The position numbers were made by a program, and so were the translations under genes. Shown here in pieces: positions 14,613-23,402 of a stretch of DNA of 45,641 nt (position 1 is the stretch's first letter; each line of letters begins with the position of its first letter). This DNA is from Chryseobacterium balustinum. GTDB lineage: Bacteria > Bacteroidota > Bacteroidia > Flavobacteriales > Weeksellaceae. Location of the stretch: contig NZ_FUZE01000027.1 of the NCBI RefSeq assembly GCF_900168205.1, positions 1 to 45,641 on the forward strand, read 5' to 3'. The notes beneath the pieces are model-generated. The model was not told the origin of the DNA. It saw only the letters and a program-made list of their open reading frames with translations, and ran no database searches.

Positions 14613-16337
14613 ATGTCAGAAATATCAACCATTAATAAAGCTAAGTTATGGCTTTCAGATACATTTGATCAGGAAACTAAAGATACTGTTCAAAAATTAA
14701 TCGACAGCAATTCTCCTGATTTGGAAGATTCTTTTTACAGAGAATTAGAGTTCGGAACTGGAGGAATGAGAGGGATTATGGGTGTTGGAACGAATCGTTT
14801 AAATAAATATACGTTAGGTCAAGCAACACAAGGACTTGCGAATTATATGTTGCAGCAGTTTCAAGGTGAAGAAATCAGCGTTGCGATTGCTTATGATGTA
14901 AGAAATAATTCAAAAGAATTCGGAAAACTGGTGGCTGATGTTTTAACGGCAAACGGAATTAAAGTTCTTTTGTTTAAAAATCACAGACCAACTCCAGAAT
15001 TGTCTTTCACCGTTCGTGATAAAAAATGTAACGGAGGAATCGTTTTGACGGCTTCTCACAATCCACCAGAATACAACGGCTACAAAGTTTACTGGAATGA
15101 CGGTGCGCAAATCGTTCCGCCACATGATGAAGCAATTATCAATGAAGTATATTCTGTAAAATTTGAAGAAATTAAATTTGAAGGAAATGATGATTTAATC
15201 GAATGGATCGGAGAAGAGCAGGATGATGTTTACATCGATGCCTGTATCAAAAATTCAACCTATCAAGATGTTGGAAAAGGAAATTTAAATATTGTTTTCA
15301 CGTCTATTCACGGCACAACGTATACAACAGTTCCACAAGCTTTGGAAAAAGCAGGTTTCAAAAAAGTAGATCTTGTTAAAGAACAAATGATTCCTAGTGG
15401 AAATTTTCCGACTGTAGACTCTCCAAACCCGGAAGAACCTGCAGCTTTGGAAATGGCAATGGATTTAGCTAAAATAACCAATGCGGATATCGTAATCGGA
15501 ACCGATCCTGATGGAGACAGACTGGGAATTGCCGTTAGAAATCTGGAAGGTGAAGTTCAATTGCTGAACGGAAACCAATGTAATACGATTTTAACGTATT
15601 ATATTTTAGATCAGTGGAAAAATCAAGGTAGAATTACCGGAAAAGAATTTATCGGTTCAACCATTGTAACTTCAGATATTTTCTTTGATATTGCTGAAAA
15701 ATTCGGTGTTGATTGCAAAGTTGGATTAACAGGTTTCAAATGGATCGGAAAAATGATCCGCGATTTTGAAGGTCAGGAAAAATTTGTTTGTGGTGGTGAA
15801 GAAAGTTTTGGTTTCATGACGGGAGATTTCGTACGTGATAAAGATTCTTGTGGAAGTATCATTTTAGCATGCGAAATTGCAGCGTGGTGTAAAGCCAACG
15901 GAAAAACGATGTACGAATACCTGATTGAGATTTATCAGGAAACCGGAATGTATTATGAAGGTTTAATTAATGTCGTTAAAAAAGGAAGAGACGGAGCGGA
16001 AGAAATTCAGAATATGATGAAGAATTTCCGTGAAAATCCTCCAAAATCATTGGCTGGTTCACTAGTTGAAGAAGTGAAAGATTTTAAAGAGCAAACCAAC
16101 TTCGTAGTTTCTGAAAATGAAAAACATGTGATGGATGATATTCCAAAATCTAATGTTTTGATTTATTACACGCAAGACGGTACAAAAGTTTGCGTAAGAC
16201 CTTCAGGAACAGAACCGAAAATTAAATTTTATGTTTCTGTAAAAGAGAGCATAACTTCAAAAGAAGATTTTGAAGAAACGTTGAAAGTTTTGGAAGCAAA
16301 AATAGAAGAAGTAAGAAAAGACCTTCAGTTGAATTAA
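14613..16337 (+). CDS. Phosphohexomutase (phosphoglucomutase/phosphomannomutase family)
   Basis: A 574-residue alpha-D-phosphohexomutase that moves phosphate between C6 and C1 of a hexose. All four active-site segments are present: GTGGMRG near residue 50, the phosphoserine loop TASHNPPEYNGYKVYW (about 146-161), the metal-binding DPDGDRLG (near 298), the sugar-binding GGEESFGFMTGDFVRDKD (near 395) and the phosphate-binding RPSGTEPKIKFY close to the C-terminus. Length and motifs fit the PgcA-like group of long enzymes; glucose versus mannose preference cannot be read from the motifs. Confidence 0.94.
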   Translation: MSEISTINKAKLWLSDTFDQETKDTVQKLIDSNSPDLEDSFYRELEFGTGGMRGIMGVGTNRLNKYTLGQATQGLANYMLQQFQGEEISVAIAYDVRNNSKEFGKLVADVLTANGIKVLLFKNHRPTPELSFTVRDKKCNGGIVLTASHNPPEYNGYKVYWNDGAQIVPPHDEAIINEVYSVKFEEIKFEGNDDLIEWIGEEQDDVYIDACIKNSTYQDVGKGNLNIVFTSIHGTTYTTVPQALEKAGFKKVDLVKEQMIPSGNFPTVDSPNPEEPAALEMAMDLAKITNADIVIGTDPDGDRLGIAVRNLEGEVQLLNGNQCNTILTYYILDQWKNQGRITGKEFIGSTIVTSDIFFDIAEKFGVDCKVGLTGFKWIGKMIRDFEGQEKFVCGGEESFGFMTGDFVRDKDSCGSIILACEIAAWCKANGKTMYEYLIEIYQETGMYYEGLINVVKKGRDGAEEIQNMMKNFRENPPKSLAGSLVEEVKDFKEQTNFVVSENEKHVMDDIPKSNVLIYYTQDGTKVCVRPSGTEPKIKFYVSVKESITSKEDFEETLKVLEAKIEEVRKDLQLN

Positions 16338-16404
16338 AATAAGGTTGCAGGAATTAGGTTTTAGATAAAAGTTTTACTGATTTTGATTATCATTAATTTT
16401 AGTC

Positions 16405-16505
16405 ATTTATTGAAAACCTTTGTGTTCTTTGCTGAGTGAAACGCCTTTGCGAACTTAAAAACAGTTAGTTGTTAAAAAAACTTTGCGAACTTTGCGTTAA
16501 AATCA
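16405..16505. repeat. Degenerate CTTTGCGAAC-type intergenic repeat
   Basis: The sequence contains staggered versions of one phrase: CCTTTGTGTTCTTTGC, CCTTTGCGAACTT and ACTTTGCGAACTTTGCG, spaced by A/T tracts. It lies between the phosphohexomutase and aminotransferase genes in a 261-base gap with no gene. The style matches intergenic filler known in flavobacteria; its function is unknown. Confidence 0.5.
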
Positions 16506-16598
16506 AGCATTAATAACATAACAAGTATCTAATTAATTTATAATACTATAACCTAATTCCTAACACCTAAAAATCTAATATATTAAAAGTAAATAAAA

Positions 16599-17852
16599 GT
16601 GAAAGTTTCAAAATTAGCAGCGAACCTTATTGGTTCTGAAATTGTAAAAATTGGTAATGAAGTAAATGATTTAAAGGCGAAAGGAGCAGAGATTGCCAAT
16701 CTTACGATTGGAGATTTGAATTCTAATCTTTATCCTATCCCTGCAGAATTAAAAGAAGAAATTCAGAAAGCATATCAGAATAATTTAACCAATTATCCAC
16801 CGGCAAACGGATTGTTATCTTTAAGAAATGAAGTTTCTAAAGATCTTAAAACAAGATGGAATCTTGATTATTCAGCAAACGATATTCTGATTACAGCAGG
16901 TTCAAGACCTTTGATTTATGCAGTGTATAAAACAATCGTTGACGAAGGAGATAAAGTAATTTACCCTACACCGTCTTGGAACAACAATCATTACGCTTAT
17001 CTTACTTCTGCAGATGCTGTTGAAGTTAAAACAACCCCTGAAAACAATTTCTTACCAACTGCTGATGATTTAAGACCTCACTTAAGCGGAGCTGTTCTTT
17101 TGGCACTTTGTTCGCCGTTAAATCCTACAGGAACAATGTTCACAGAAGCTCAGCTAAAAGAAATCTGTGAAATGATTCTTGAAGAGAATGCGAAAAGAGG
17201 AGCAGACCAAAAGCCATTATATTTAATGTACGATCAGATTTATTCTAATCTTACTTTCGGTGCGAAACACGTTGATCCGGTTTCTCTTTTTCCTGAAATG
17301 AAAGAATTTACAATTTATATTGAAGGTATTTCTAAATGTCTTGCAGCAACAGGAGTTCGTGTAGGTTGGGGATTTGGTCCGGCTCATATTATTGATAAAA
17401 TGAAAGCTTTATTGACTCACGTTGGAGCTTGGGCACCAAAACCGGAGCAGGAAGCAACTGCAAAATATTTCCAGAATGCTGATAAGGTCAATGCATTCAT
17501 CAATGATTTTAAAGGAAAACTGGAAGCAAGCCTAAAAGTTCTTCACAACGGAATTCAGGATTTAAAAACCAAAGGTTTAGCCGTTGAAAGTATTGAACCG
17601 ATGGGAGCACTTTATTTGACGATTAAGCTAGATTATATTGGAAAGACAAAACCTGACGGAACAGTGATTGAAAATTCTTCAGATTTGGTATTTTATTTAA
17701 TCAATGAAGCTGGAGTTGCTTTAGTACCTTTCTCTGCATTTGGCGAGGCTAAATCTGAACCATGGTTCAGAGCTTCTGTAGGAGGTTTAGATATCAAAGA
17801 AATTGAACTGATGATGCCTAAATTGGAGAATGCTTTAAATAATTTAAAATAG
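16599..17852 (+). CDS. Class I/II aminotransferase
   Basis: A 417-residue PLP enzyme of fold type I. It shows the N-terminal ANLTIGDLNSNLYPIP, NYPPANGLLSLRNEV, the cofactor-stacking region ITAGSRPLIYAVYKT, the conserved SPLNPTGTMF, the aspartate of YDQIYSNLTF and the Schiff-base lysine in EGISKCLAATGVRVGW. The closing arginine is in WFRASVGG. It resembles aspartate/aromatic aminotransferases, but the substrate cannot be fixed. The start codon is GTG at 16599 (no ATG close by in frame). A terminator follows at 17880. Confidence 0.9.
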   Translation: MKVSKLAANLIGSEIVKIGNEVNDLKAKGAEIANLTIGDLNSNLYPIPAELKEEIQKAYQNNLTNYPPANGLLSLRNEVSKDLKTRWNLDYSANDILITAGSRPLIYAVYKTIVDEGDKVIYPTPSWNNNHYAYLTSADAVEVKTTPENNFLPTADDLRPHLSGAVLLALCSPLNPTGTMFTEAQLKEICEMILEENAKRGADQKPLYLMYDQIYSNLTFGAKHVDPVSLFPEMKEFTIYIEGISKCLAATGVRVGWGFGPAHIIDKMKALLTHVGAWAPKPEQEATAKYFQNADKVNAFINDFKGKLEASLKVLHNGIQDLKTKGLAVESIEPMGALYLTIKLDYIGKTKPDGTVIENSSDLVFYLINEAGVALVPFSAFGEAKSEPWFRASVGGLDIKEIELMMPKLENALNNLK

Positions 17853-17879
17853 TTTAAAAATTTTTTCTAAATTTATATC

Positions 17880-17913
17880 AAGTTGATTCTTAATTTTAAG
17901 AATCAACTTTTTT
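17880..17913 (+). terminator. Terminator after the aminotransferase gene
   Basis: The arms AAGTTGATTC and GAATCAACTT are separated by TTAATTTTAA, itself self-complementary, and are followed by a T-run. It lies inside the longest possible reading frame of the protease gene, and so argues for the protease start at 17943 rather than 17883. Confidence 0.9.
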
Positions 17914-17942
17914 ATTATAAATACTTAATAACTGTAACACAA

Positions 17943-19283
17943 ATGGATAATGAAAAAAAAGAATCCAATCAAGAAGAGTTGGATCGAAATCAGCCACAGC
18001 AAGACAATAATTCGCCTTCTGATGATTTTTCAGAGCAACAAAATTCTGAATCAGAAAATATAATTACTGAAAATTCTACAAATGAGATTCAGGAAAAACC
18101 TACAGAAGAAAAATCTAAAGAAAGCTTGCCCGTAACCGAAAAAAAGAAAAAGAACGGTTATAAAATTGCATTTTTCAGTTTAGGAGGAATCATTCTTTTA
18201 GGCGGAGCTTCTTATTTTGGATATCAATACTACAAAAATCATCAGGTTGAACCTATCGTTGAAAATGTCTGCTTAGATACCGATACCAAAATTTACGATG
18301 CTTATAAAGATGCTGTGGTAATGGTGAAGCACAGATATGCTTTTGTTGCAAGAATTAAAGGAAAAGAAGTTCAGCTCAATATTCCTGAAGCTTCTGAGGA
18401 AACACTTTTTGGAACCGCATTTTTTGTCGATAAAAAAGGGAATATGATTTCTAATAGCCATGTTTTACAACCCTGGAATTCTTCTGAAAACAGCGAGAAA
18501 ATATCGACTGATGCTTCAAATATCCGAAGAAAAATTGCTTCTATTCTTACTGCAGATATTCCAAAAGATGGCTACGAAACTTTTATTGCATCCAATTGGG
18601 AAAATGCATCTTCAGAATATAATGAAGAAGGCGGATATCATGAAGGAGATAGTGAAGAGGGAGGAGGTGAAGAGTTTGTAAATTCAAATGATGTCGCTGT
18701 AGATTCTGCTACAACTTCTGATGATATTGCAGCATCAATTCCTCAGAAAGATTATGTTTCAGAAGACGAAATCGAAGTGTATATGAAAACAGTAGATATT
18801 TCTGTCGCTTTACATAATTCTGCTGAAGTATGGTTGCCTTGTACCATTGAAAAAATTTCGGAAGATCAATCTGTAGACTTAGGAGTTTTACAATTAACCA
18901 CAAAAGAAACTCCAAATACGGTAGTAAATATCATCAATCTCGACAATGCAGTAACTGATGATCAAAGTTTACGTCCCGGGGAAAAAGCAGTGATGATTGG
19001 CTATCCTTTAGGAGAAGACTTAGCACAAACAATTTCTGGAATTAAAGTACAATTGTATAACGGACAAATCAGTAAAGAATCTGATGGAACAAAAATTCAA
19101 TATACCGTCACTTCAACACATGGCGCGAGCGGAGCTCCTATTTTTAATAACTGCGGAGTCCTTATCGCTGTAAATTTTAGCGGCGTTGAAAAAGTTCAGG
19201 GTTACAATTTTGGAATTATTGCCAAGAAAATTTACTCTGTATATCCTGTTATAGCGGGTGAAGCAAAACCAAGTACAGAATAA
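17943..19283 (+). CDS. Membrane-anchored trypsin-like serine protease
   Basis: 446 residues. Residues 1-70 are a cytoplasmic tail rich in E, N, Q and S ending in a KKKK stop-transfer cluster. One transmembrane helix follows (about 73-93). The rest is a periplasmic S1-type protease domain. The triad is visible: H173 in ISNSHVL, D312 in SVDLGVLQL, S396 in HGASGAPIF (GASGAP where GNSGGP is usual). Between H and D lies an insertion of about 100 residues containing an acidic glycine-rich stretch (EEGGYHEGDSEEGGGEE, 228-244). HtrA-like proteins are the closest analogues, but there is no PDZ domain. A single cysteine-bearing loop (FNNC) follows the active serine. Confidence 0.82.
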   Translation: MDNEKKESNQEELDRNQPQQDNNSPSDDFSEQQNSESENIITENSTNEIQEKPTEEKSKESLPVTEKKKKNGYKIAFFSLGGIILLGGASYFGYQYYKNHQVEPIVENVCLDTDTKIYDAYKDAVVMVKHRYAFVARIKGKEVQLNIPEASEETLFGTAFFVDKKGNMISNSHVLQPWNSSENSEKISTDASNIRRKIASILTADIPKDGYETFIASNWENASSEYNEEGGYHEGDSEEGGGEEFVNSNDVAVDSATTSDDIAASIPQKDYVSEDEIEVYMKTVDISVALHNSAEVWLPCTIEKISEDQSVDLGVLQLTTKETPNTVVNIINLDNAVTDDQSLRPGEKAVMIGYPLGEDLAQTISGIKVQLYNGQISKESDGTKIQYTVTSTHGASGAPIFNNCGVLIAVNFSGVEKVQGYNFGIIAKKIYSVYPVIAGEAKPSTE

Positions 19284-19391
19284 TCATAATATCAAAATAT
19301 TTATTTGCTGTTATGAATAACAAAAAAATAGAAAAACAATTATTGAGTGTTCATGAAATTACTGCATATTTAAGACACTTATTGCACCAGA

Positions 19392-19482
19392 TTATTTACT
19401 ACCTCCGTTGCTCTGGAAGAGCAAAACCTGTGTAGAAAAATATACAATATGAAGACCGCACTCCGTAGGAGCGCCACCTTTA
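19392..19482. repeat. Double-hairpin repeat, copy A
   Basis: Hairpin 1 is TTGCTCT-GGA-AGAGCAA (19408-19424). Hairpin 2 is GCACTCC-GTA-GGAGCGC (19458-19474) with one mismatch. The copy starts TTATTTACTA and ends CACCTTTA. Copy B differs in hairpin 1 by a paired T-A to C-G change, which keeps the stem intact. Confidence 0.85.
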
Positions 19483-19525
19483 ACAATTTAATTTAAATGG
19501 TGATATGATGATTTTTTTTAAGTTG

Positions 19526-19616
19526 TTATTTACTATCTCCATTGCTCCAGAGGAGCAACACCTGTGTAGCAAAAATGTATAACACGAAGATTGCGCTCCG
19601 TAGGAGCGCTACCTTT
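19526..19616. repeat. Double-hairpin repeat, copy B
   Basis: The same 91-base layout as copy A, 134 bases downstream. Hairpin 1 is TTGCTCC-AGA-GGAGCAA (19542-19558) and hairpin 2 is a perfect GCGCTCC-GTA-GGAGCGC (19593-19609). The copy starts TTATTTACTA and ends TACCTTTA. Confidence 0.85.
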
Positions 19617-19707
19617 ATCGGATTGAAAATTTGAATGAGCAACATTATCATCAGATTTTCCGTAATTAATTTAAACCAATTTATGATAACAAAAACCAAA
19701 ATATCAG

Positions 19708-22563
19708 ATGAAAAAAATAAATAGTTTAATTGCAACTTTGCTTTTCAGTGTTGCAATTGCGCAAATTCCAACATTGGAAGTTGAAAATCAGAAAAAACAT
19801 CCTGTTATTCTACAAGAAGCTAAAATTGACACCAAAATTTTAGGAAATCTTGCAACGACAACGGCAACGTATACTTTCTATAATCCAAGCAATAGAATTT
19901 TGGAAGGAAAACTTACTTTTCCTCTTCCGGAAGGTGTTTCTGTGAGCGGTTATGCTTTGGATATCAACGGAAAACTCAGAAATGCAGTTCCCGTTCCTAA
20001 AGAAAGAGCTAAAGAAGTTTTCGAAAGTATTGAAAGAAGAAATGTAGATCCCGGAATTATTGAAAAAGTAGAAGGAAATAATTTCAGAACGAGAATCTAT
20101 CCTATTCCACAAAATGGTAGCCGAACAATTCAGATCACTTATCATCAGGAGTTAAAGAATATTGCATCAGATTATCAGTATTTTTTAAGCTTTGCGAATG
20201 CAACGACAATTCCGAAATTCAATCTTAGAGTTTGGATAAGCGAAACAGCAACTGTTCCGAAGATTTTAGAAAATCCTGATGGAAATTTTGCTTTTCAGAA
20301 ACAGGGAAATCAATGGATTGCAGAAATCGCTAAATCTGATTTTACACCTAATGAAAGTTTAAAAGTTACGATTCCTAAAAATCAAACTTCATCCAATGTT
20401 GTTTTGCAAAAAGCTTCGGGAGACAAATTTTATTTCGCTGCAAATGTAGGATTAGATTTTCCGGTAAAAGAAAAACCGAAGTCTCAAAAAATTGCGATTA
20501 TTTGGGATAATTCTTTCAGCGGATCCAAAAGAAACCGAGATAAAGAACTTGATTTTTTGAATGCCTATTTTTCTGATAATAAGAATGTTTCTGTTTCTTT
20601 TTCTTTGTTGAACAATACTTTTGAAAAAGCTGAAGAATTCAATATTTCTCAGGGAAACTGGAGCGAACTGAAAAATAAGATTTTAAATTTAAAATATGAT
20701 GGCGGAACAGATTTCGGAGCTTTAAAAGAAATCAATGGAATAGAAGAATATCTTTTGTTTTCAGATGGAATTTCCAATTTTGGAGATTTAACGATGAAGT
20801 TTAAAAAGCCTTTAAACAGTATTGCAAGCACACCAACTTCAGATTTTAATCTGCTTAAATTATTAGCAAATCAATCAGGTGGAAATTTTATTAATTTAAA
20901 TGAATTAGATACACAAGCAGCTTTAAAAACATACAAAAAATTACCGGTTCGTTTTTTAGGATTTAAAGAAAATCCCAATATGCAGGAATTATTTCCAAAT
21001 ATAGGTTCGGTAATCAACGATCCTGTCAATATTTTTGGAATTACATCTGGAAATGCGGGGAAATTAACCGCTGTTTTTTCAGTTGGAAATGAAAAATTTG
21101 AAATACTTGTCGATTTTTCAAAAGCACAGCAGTTAGAAAATTGGCAGATTGCTCAGTTTTGGGCACAGAGAAAAATTAATGAATTAGAATTAAATTCCAC
21201 TCAAAACCGTCAGGAAATTAAAAATATCAGTGAACAATTCGGGGTTGTAAGTAAAAACACAAGTTTGATTGTCTTGGATGATATTAATGATTACGTACGC
21301 TATAAAATTACTCCGCCACAGGAATTATTAGCTGATTATCAGAAAATTGTTTCTCAAAACAAAGGAAGAGTTTTAGAACAGAGAAAGAATCTTTTATCTA
21401 AAGCTTTCGATAAAACAAGAGAACTAAAAACCTGGTGGAATACAGATTTTAAACCTATAGAAAAAAAGGAATATCCAAGAATTTCTAATCAATCAACACC
21501 AGTTCCTCAAGCACAAAGAAATGTTCAGATAGAAGAAGCTGTAGTTGTAGGATATAATTCTTCTGCAAAGGCAATGGAAGTTTCAAGTTCAGATGAAATG
21601 GTAGATATTATAGCTGCAAAGCCAAAAGGAAAAATCACTTTAGTCGATGTAGAAAGTACAGAAGAATACATGAAAGATTTTCAGAATTTGCAGTCTGTAG
21701 AAGTGATTTATCAGAAATATTTAGAAAACCGTTCAAAACATGAAAAGCAGGTTTCTTATTATTTTGACATTTCTAAATTGCTGTTTAAAAAAGGCGATAA
21801 AGTACTTTCTCTAAAAGTTTTAAGCACATTAGCTGAGCTAGACCTTGAAAATGAAGAGTTGTACAAAACCATTTATTATCTGTTAAAACAAAGAGGTCAT
21901 TACGATAAAGAACTTTGGATCACGCAGAAGATCCTTGAATGGCGACCTTTTGACGCACAAAGTCACAGAGATTATGCATTAGCTTTGGTCGATAACAAAA
22001 AACCACAAGAAGCTTTAAATATTTATAAATCTTTGCTGTATCAGGAATTTACAGATGAAATTTCAATGCGTGATAACGGAATTGAAGAAATTCTGATTAT
22101 GGAAATCAACAATATTTTAAAACAAAATAAAAATGTCGACGGAAGTAAAATCGATGATCGTCTGAAAGCAGATTTGCCTGTAGATATTCGTGTCGTGATC
22201 AATTGGAATAAAGACAATACAGATATAGATCTTTGGGTAACCGATCCGAAAGCGAAAGGTGAAGATTGCTCTTATCAGCATAAATCTACTGCAATTGGCG
22301 GAAGAATAAGTAACGATTTTACGCAAGGTTTCGGACCAGAACAGTTTTTGCTGAAAAAAGCAGTCAAGGGAAAATATAAAATCAAGACCAATTTCTTTGG
22401 GGAAAGACAGAATATTCTTTCGGGACCAACAACGGTGATGGCAGAAGTTTATCTTTATTATTCAGACGGAAGACAAGAAAGAAAGATTGCCGTTTTTCAA
22501 AGTCAGAAAGAAAATAAAAAGGAAAGTGACAGCAAAATTCTGATTGGAGAATTTGAGTTTTAA
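19708..22563 (+). CDS. VIT / VWA / DUF2135 secreted protein
   Basis: 951 residues with a signal peptide (1-19). A VIT domain (about 20-150; TYTFYNPSNRILEGKLTFPLPEG, FRTRIYPIPQNGSRTIQITY) is followed by a VWA-like domain (about 258-400) whose MIDAS reads D267-N-S269-F-S271. A helical TPR-like region lies near 670-790, and the C-terminus from about 825 is a DUF2135 domain (INWNKDNTDIDLWVTDPKAKGE). VIT-VWA proteins are known from inter-alpha-trypsin inhibitor heavy chains and bacterial relatives as adhesion scaffolds. An odd stretch, EEAVVVGYNSSAKA (from about 608), resembles the start of a TonB-receptor plug. It follows the protease gene across the hairpin-repeat gap. Confidence 0.88.
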   Translation: MKKINSLIATLLFSVAIAQIPTLEVENQKKHPVILQEAKIDTKILGNLATTTATYTFYNPSNRILEGKLTFPLPEGVSVSGYALDINGKLRNAVPVPKERAKEVFESIERRNVDPGIIEKVEGNNFRTRIYPIPQNGSRTIQITYHQELKNIASDYQYFLSFANATTIPKFNLRVWISETATVPKILENPDGNFAFQKQGNQWIAEIAKSDFTPNESLKVTIPKNQTSSNVVLQKASGDKFYFAANVGLDFPVKEKPKSQKIAIIWDNSFSGSKRNRDKELDFLNAYFSDNKNVSVSFSLLNNTFEKAEEFNISQGNWSELKNKILNLKYDGGTDFGALKEINGIEEYLLFSDGISNFGDLTMKFKKPLNSIASTPTSDFNLLKLLANQSGGNFINLNELDTQAALKTYKKLPVRFLGFKENPNMQELFPNIGSVINDPVNIFGITSGNAGKLTAVFSVGNEKFEILVDFSKAQQLENWQIAQFWAQRKINELELNSTQNRQEIKNISEQFGVVSKNTSLIVLDDINDYVRYKITPPQELLADYQKIVSQNKGRVLEQRKNLLSKAFDKTRELKTWWNTDFKPIEKKEYPRISNQSTPVPQAQRNVQIEEAVVVGYNSSAKAMEVSSSDEMVDIIAAKPKGKITLVDVESTEEYMKDFQNLQSVEVIYQKYLENRSKHEKQVSYYFDISKLLFKKGDKVLSLKVLSTLAELDLENEELYKTIYYLLKQRGHYDKELWITQKILEWRPFDAQSHRDYALALVDNKKPQEALNIYKSLLYQEFTDEISMRDNGIEEILIMEINNILKQNKNVDGSKIDDRLKADLPVDIRVVINWNKDNTDIDLWVTDPKAKGEDCSYQHKSTAIGGRISNDFTQGFGPEQFLLKKAVKGKYKIKTNFFGERQNILSGPTTVMAEVYLYYSDGRQERKIAVFQSQKENKKESDSKILIGEFEF

Positions 22564-22575
22564 GAAAAATCACAT

Positions 22576-22613
22576 AAATTGCCGGAGGTTTGTACTTCGG
22601 CAATTTTATTTTT
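22576..22613 (+). terminator. Terminator after the VIT-domain gene
   Basis: A 12-bp stem with one G-T wobble (AAATTGCCGGAG with CTTCGGCAATTT), a 7-base loop and a following TTATTTTTA. It sits 13 bases after the stop codon. Confidence 0.9.
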
Positions 22614-22639
22614 AGTCACGTTTTTAGATAGATTAATTT

Positions 22640-22735
22640 GGGCAGCTTTTTCCGCCTTCCGCTCCCGCTTTTTTGCCTTCACTTCGTTGCGGCAAAAAGA
22701 GCTCCGCTCAAGTCGGGCTGCAAAGCAATTCGCTG
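22640..22735. repeat. Intergenic element with GCTTTTTTGCC / GGCAAAAAGAGC stem
   Basis: A block richer in GC than its surroundings. It contains CTTCCGCTCCCGC, a near-perfect inverted pair (22667-22677 with 22691-22702) around TTCACTTCGTTGC, and CTCAAGTCGGGCTGC. I recognise this phrase as a recurrent intergenic repeat of Chryseobacterium-type genomes. An open frame across it (22579-22782) is an artefact of the repeat. Copy number is not checkable here. Confidence 0.7.
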
Positions 22736-22778
22736 TTGTACAACTGAAAAAATATTTAGAATTATTTAGAATTTATCG

Positions 22779-23369
22779 ATGAAATTTCCAAAAAAAACTT
22801 TTCTTGAAACAAAATGGCTAAGTTATTTCACTTTAGCGATTATCGTTTTGGTCATTTTGAGTGTTTGGCTTTCTGGAACAGATTCTCATCGGTCTTTATT
22901 TCAAAATTCTATTGTTTCAACATCTATTTTAGCCGGAGCATTTTTTATTTTTATCAGTTCAGGATTATATTTTGGTTTGAAACTCAAAGATAACGTCGGA
23001 CATATTTTACATAAAGAAAGAGTTAAAAAATATTCAGATAATATTTCTTTATCAGATGTTTCCGGGTTTGATCCTCCTGCTGTAGGAGACGGAATTGGTG
23101 GCGCTATTGCCTCAATTATTTTATGGTTTTTAATTTCAATTGTCTTTGCTTTCTTATTATATTTTTTAGGATTCTTCTTTTGGTCCGCAATTTTATTTTT
23201 TGCGGCGATGTTATATTGGATTTTTTTCCGAGCTTTACGATTGGTATTTAAAAATTCAAGAAAATGTAAAGGCGATTTGCTGAAAAGTTTTGCATTTGGA
23301 TTTTTTTACTCATTTCTGTACATCTCGTGGATTTACGGAATCATCTTTTTAGTTAATTATTTAAGCTAA
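22779..23369 (+). CDS. Four-helix membrane protein of unknown function
   Basis: A 196-residue inner-membrane protein with helices near 14-32, 46-66, 109-150 (two) and 170-192. Its only soluble loop (about 68-105) is LKLKDNVGHILHKERVKKYSD followed by SGFDPPAVGDGIGGAIASI. I do not recognise the family. It starts right after the intergenic repeat and ends 33 bases before kdsB, so it may be co-transcribed with lipopolysaccharide synthesis; that is context only. Confidence 0.72.
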   Translation: MKFPKKTFLETKWLSYFTLAIIVLVILSVWLSGTDSHRSLFQNSIVSTSILAGAFFIFISSGLYFGLKLKDNVGHILHKERVKKYSDNISLSDVSGFDPPAVGDGIGGAIASIILWFLISIVFAFLLYFLGFFFWSAILFFAAMLYWIFFRALRLVFKNSRKCKGDLLKSFAFGFFYSFLYISWIYGIIFLVNYLS

Positions 23370-23402
23370 AAATCAACTTTTTAAAATTTATATTTAAATA
23401 AA

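Larger units (their letters stand above)
19284..19707. other. 424-base gap with two hairpin repeats
   Basis: No gene is supported. The gap holds two copies (19392-19482 and 19526-19616) of a 91-base double-hairpin repeat. The remainder is AT-rich; the leader of the VIT-domain gene (19617-19707) shows no clear TAnnTTTG box. Confidence 0.75.

Noticed and set aside
19840..20145. Minus-strand frame of 101 codons inside the VIT domain
   Set aside because: The plus-strand frame encodes a clear VIT domain; the opposite frame is chance.
22579..22782. Plus-strand frame of 67 codons after the VIT gene
   Set aside because: It is the translation of a terminator and a GC-richer intergenic repeat; such frames recur with the repeat and are not genes.
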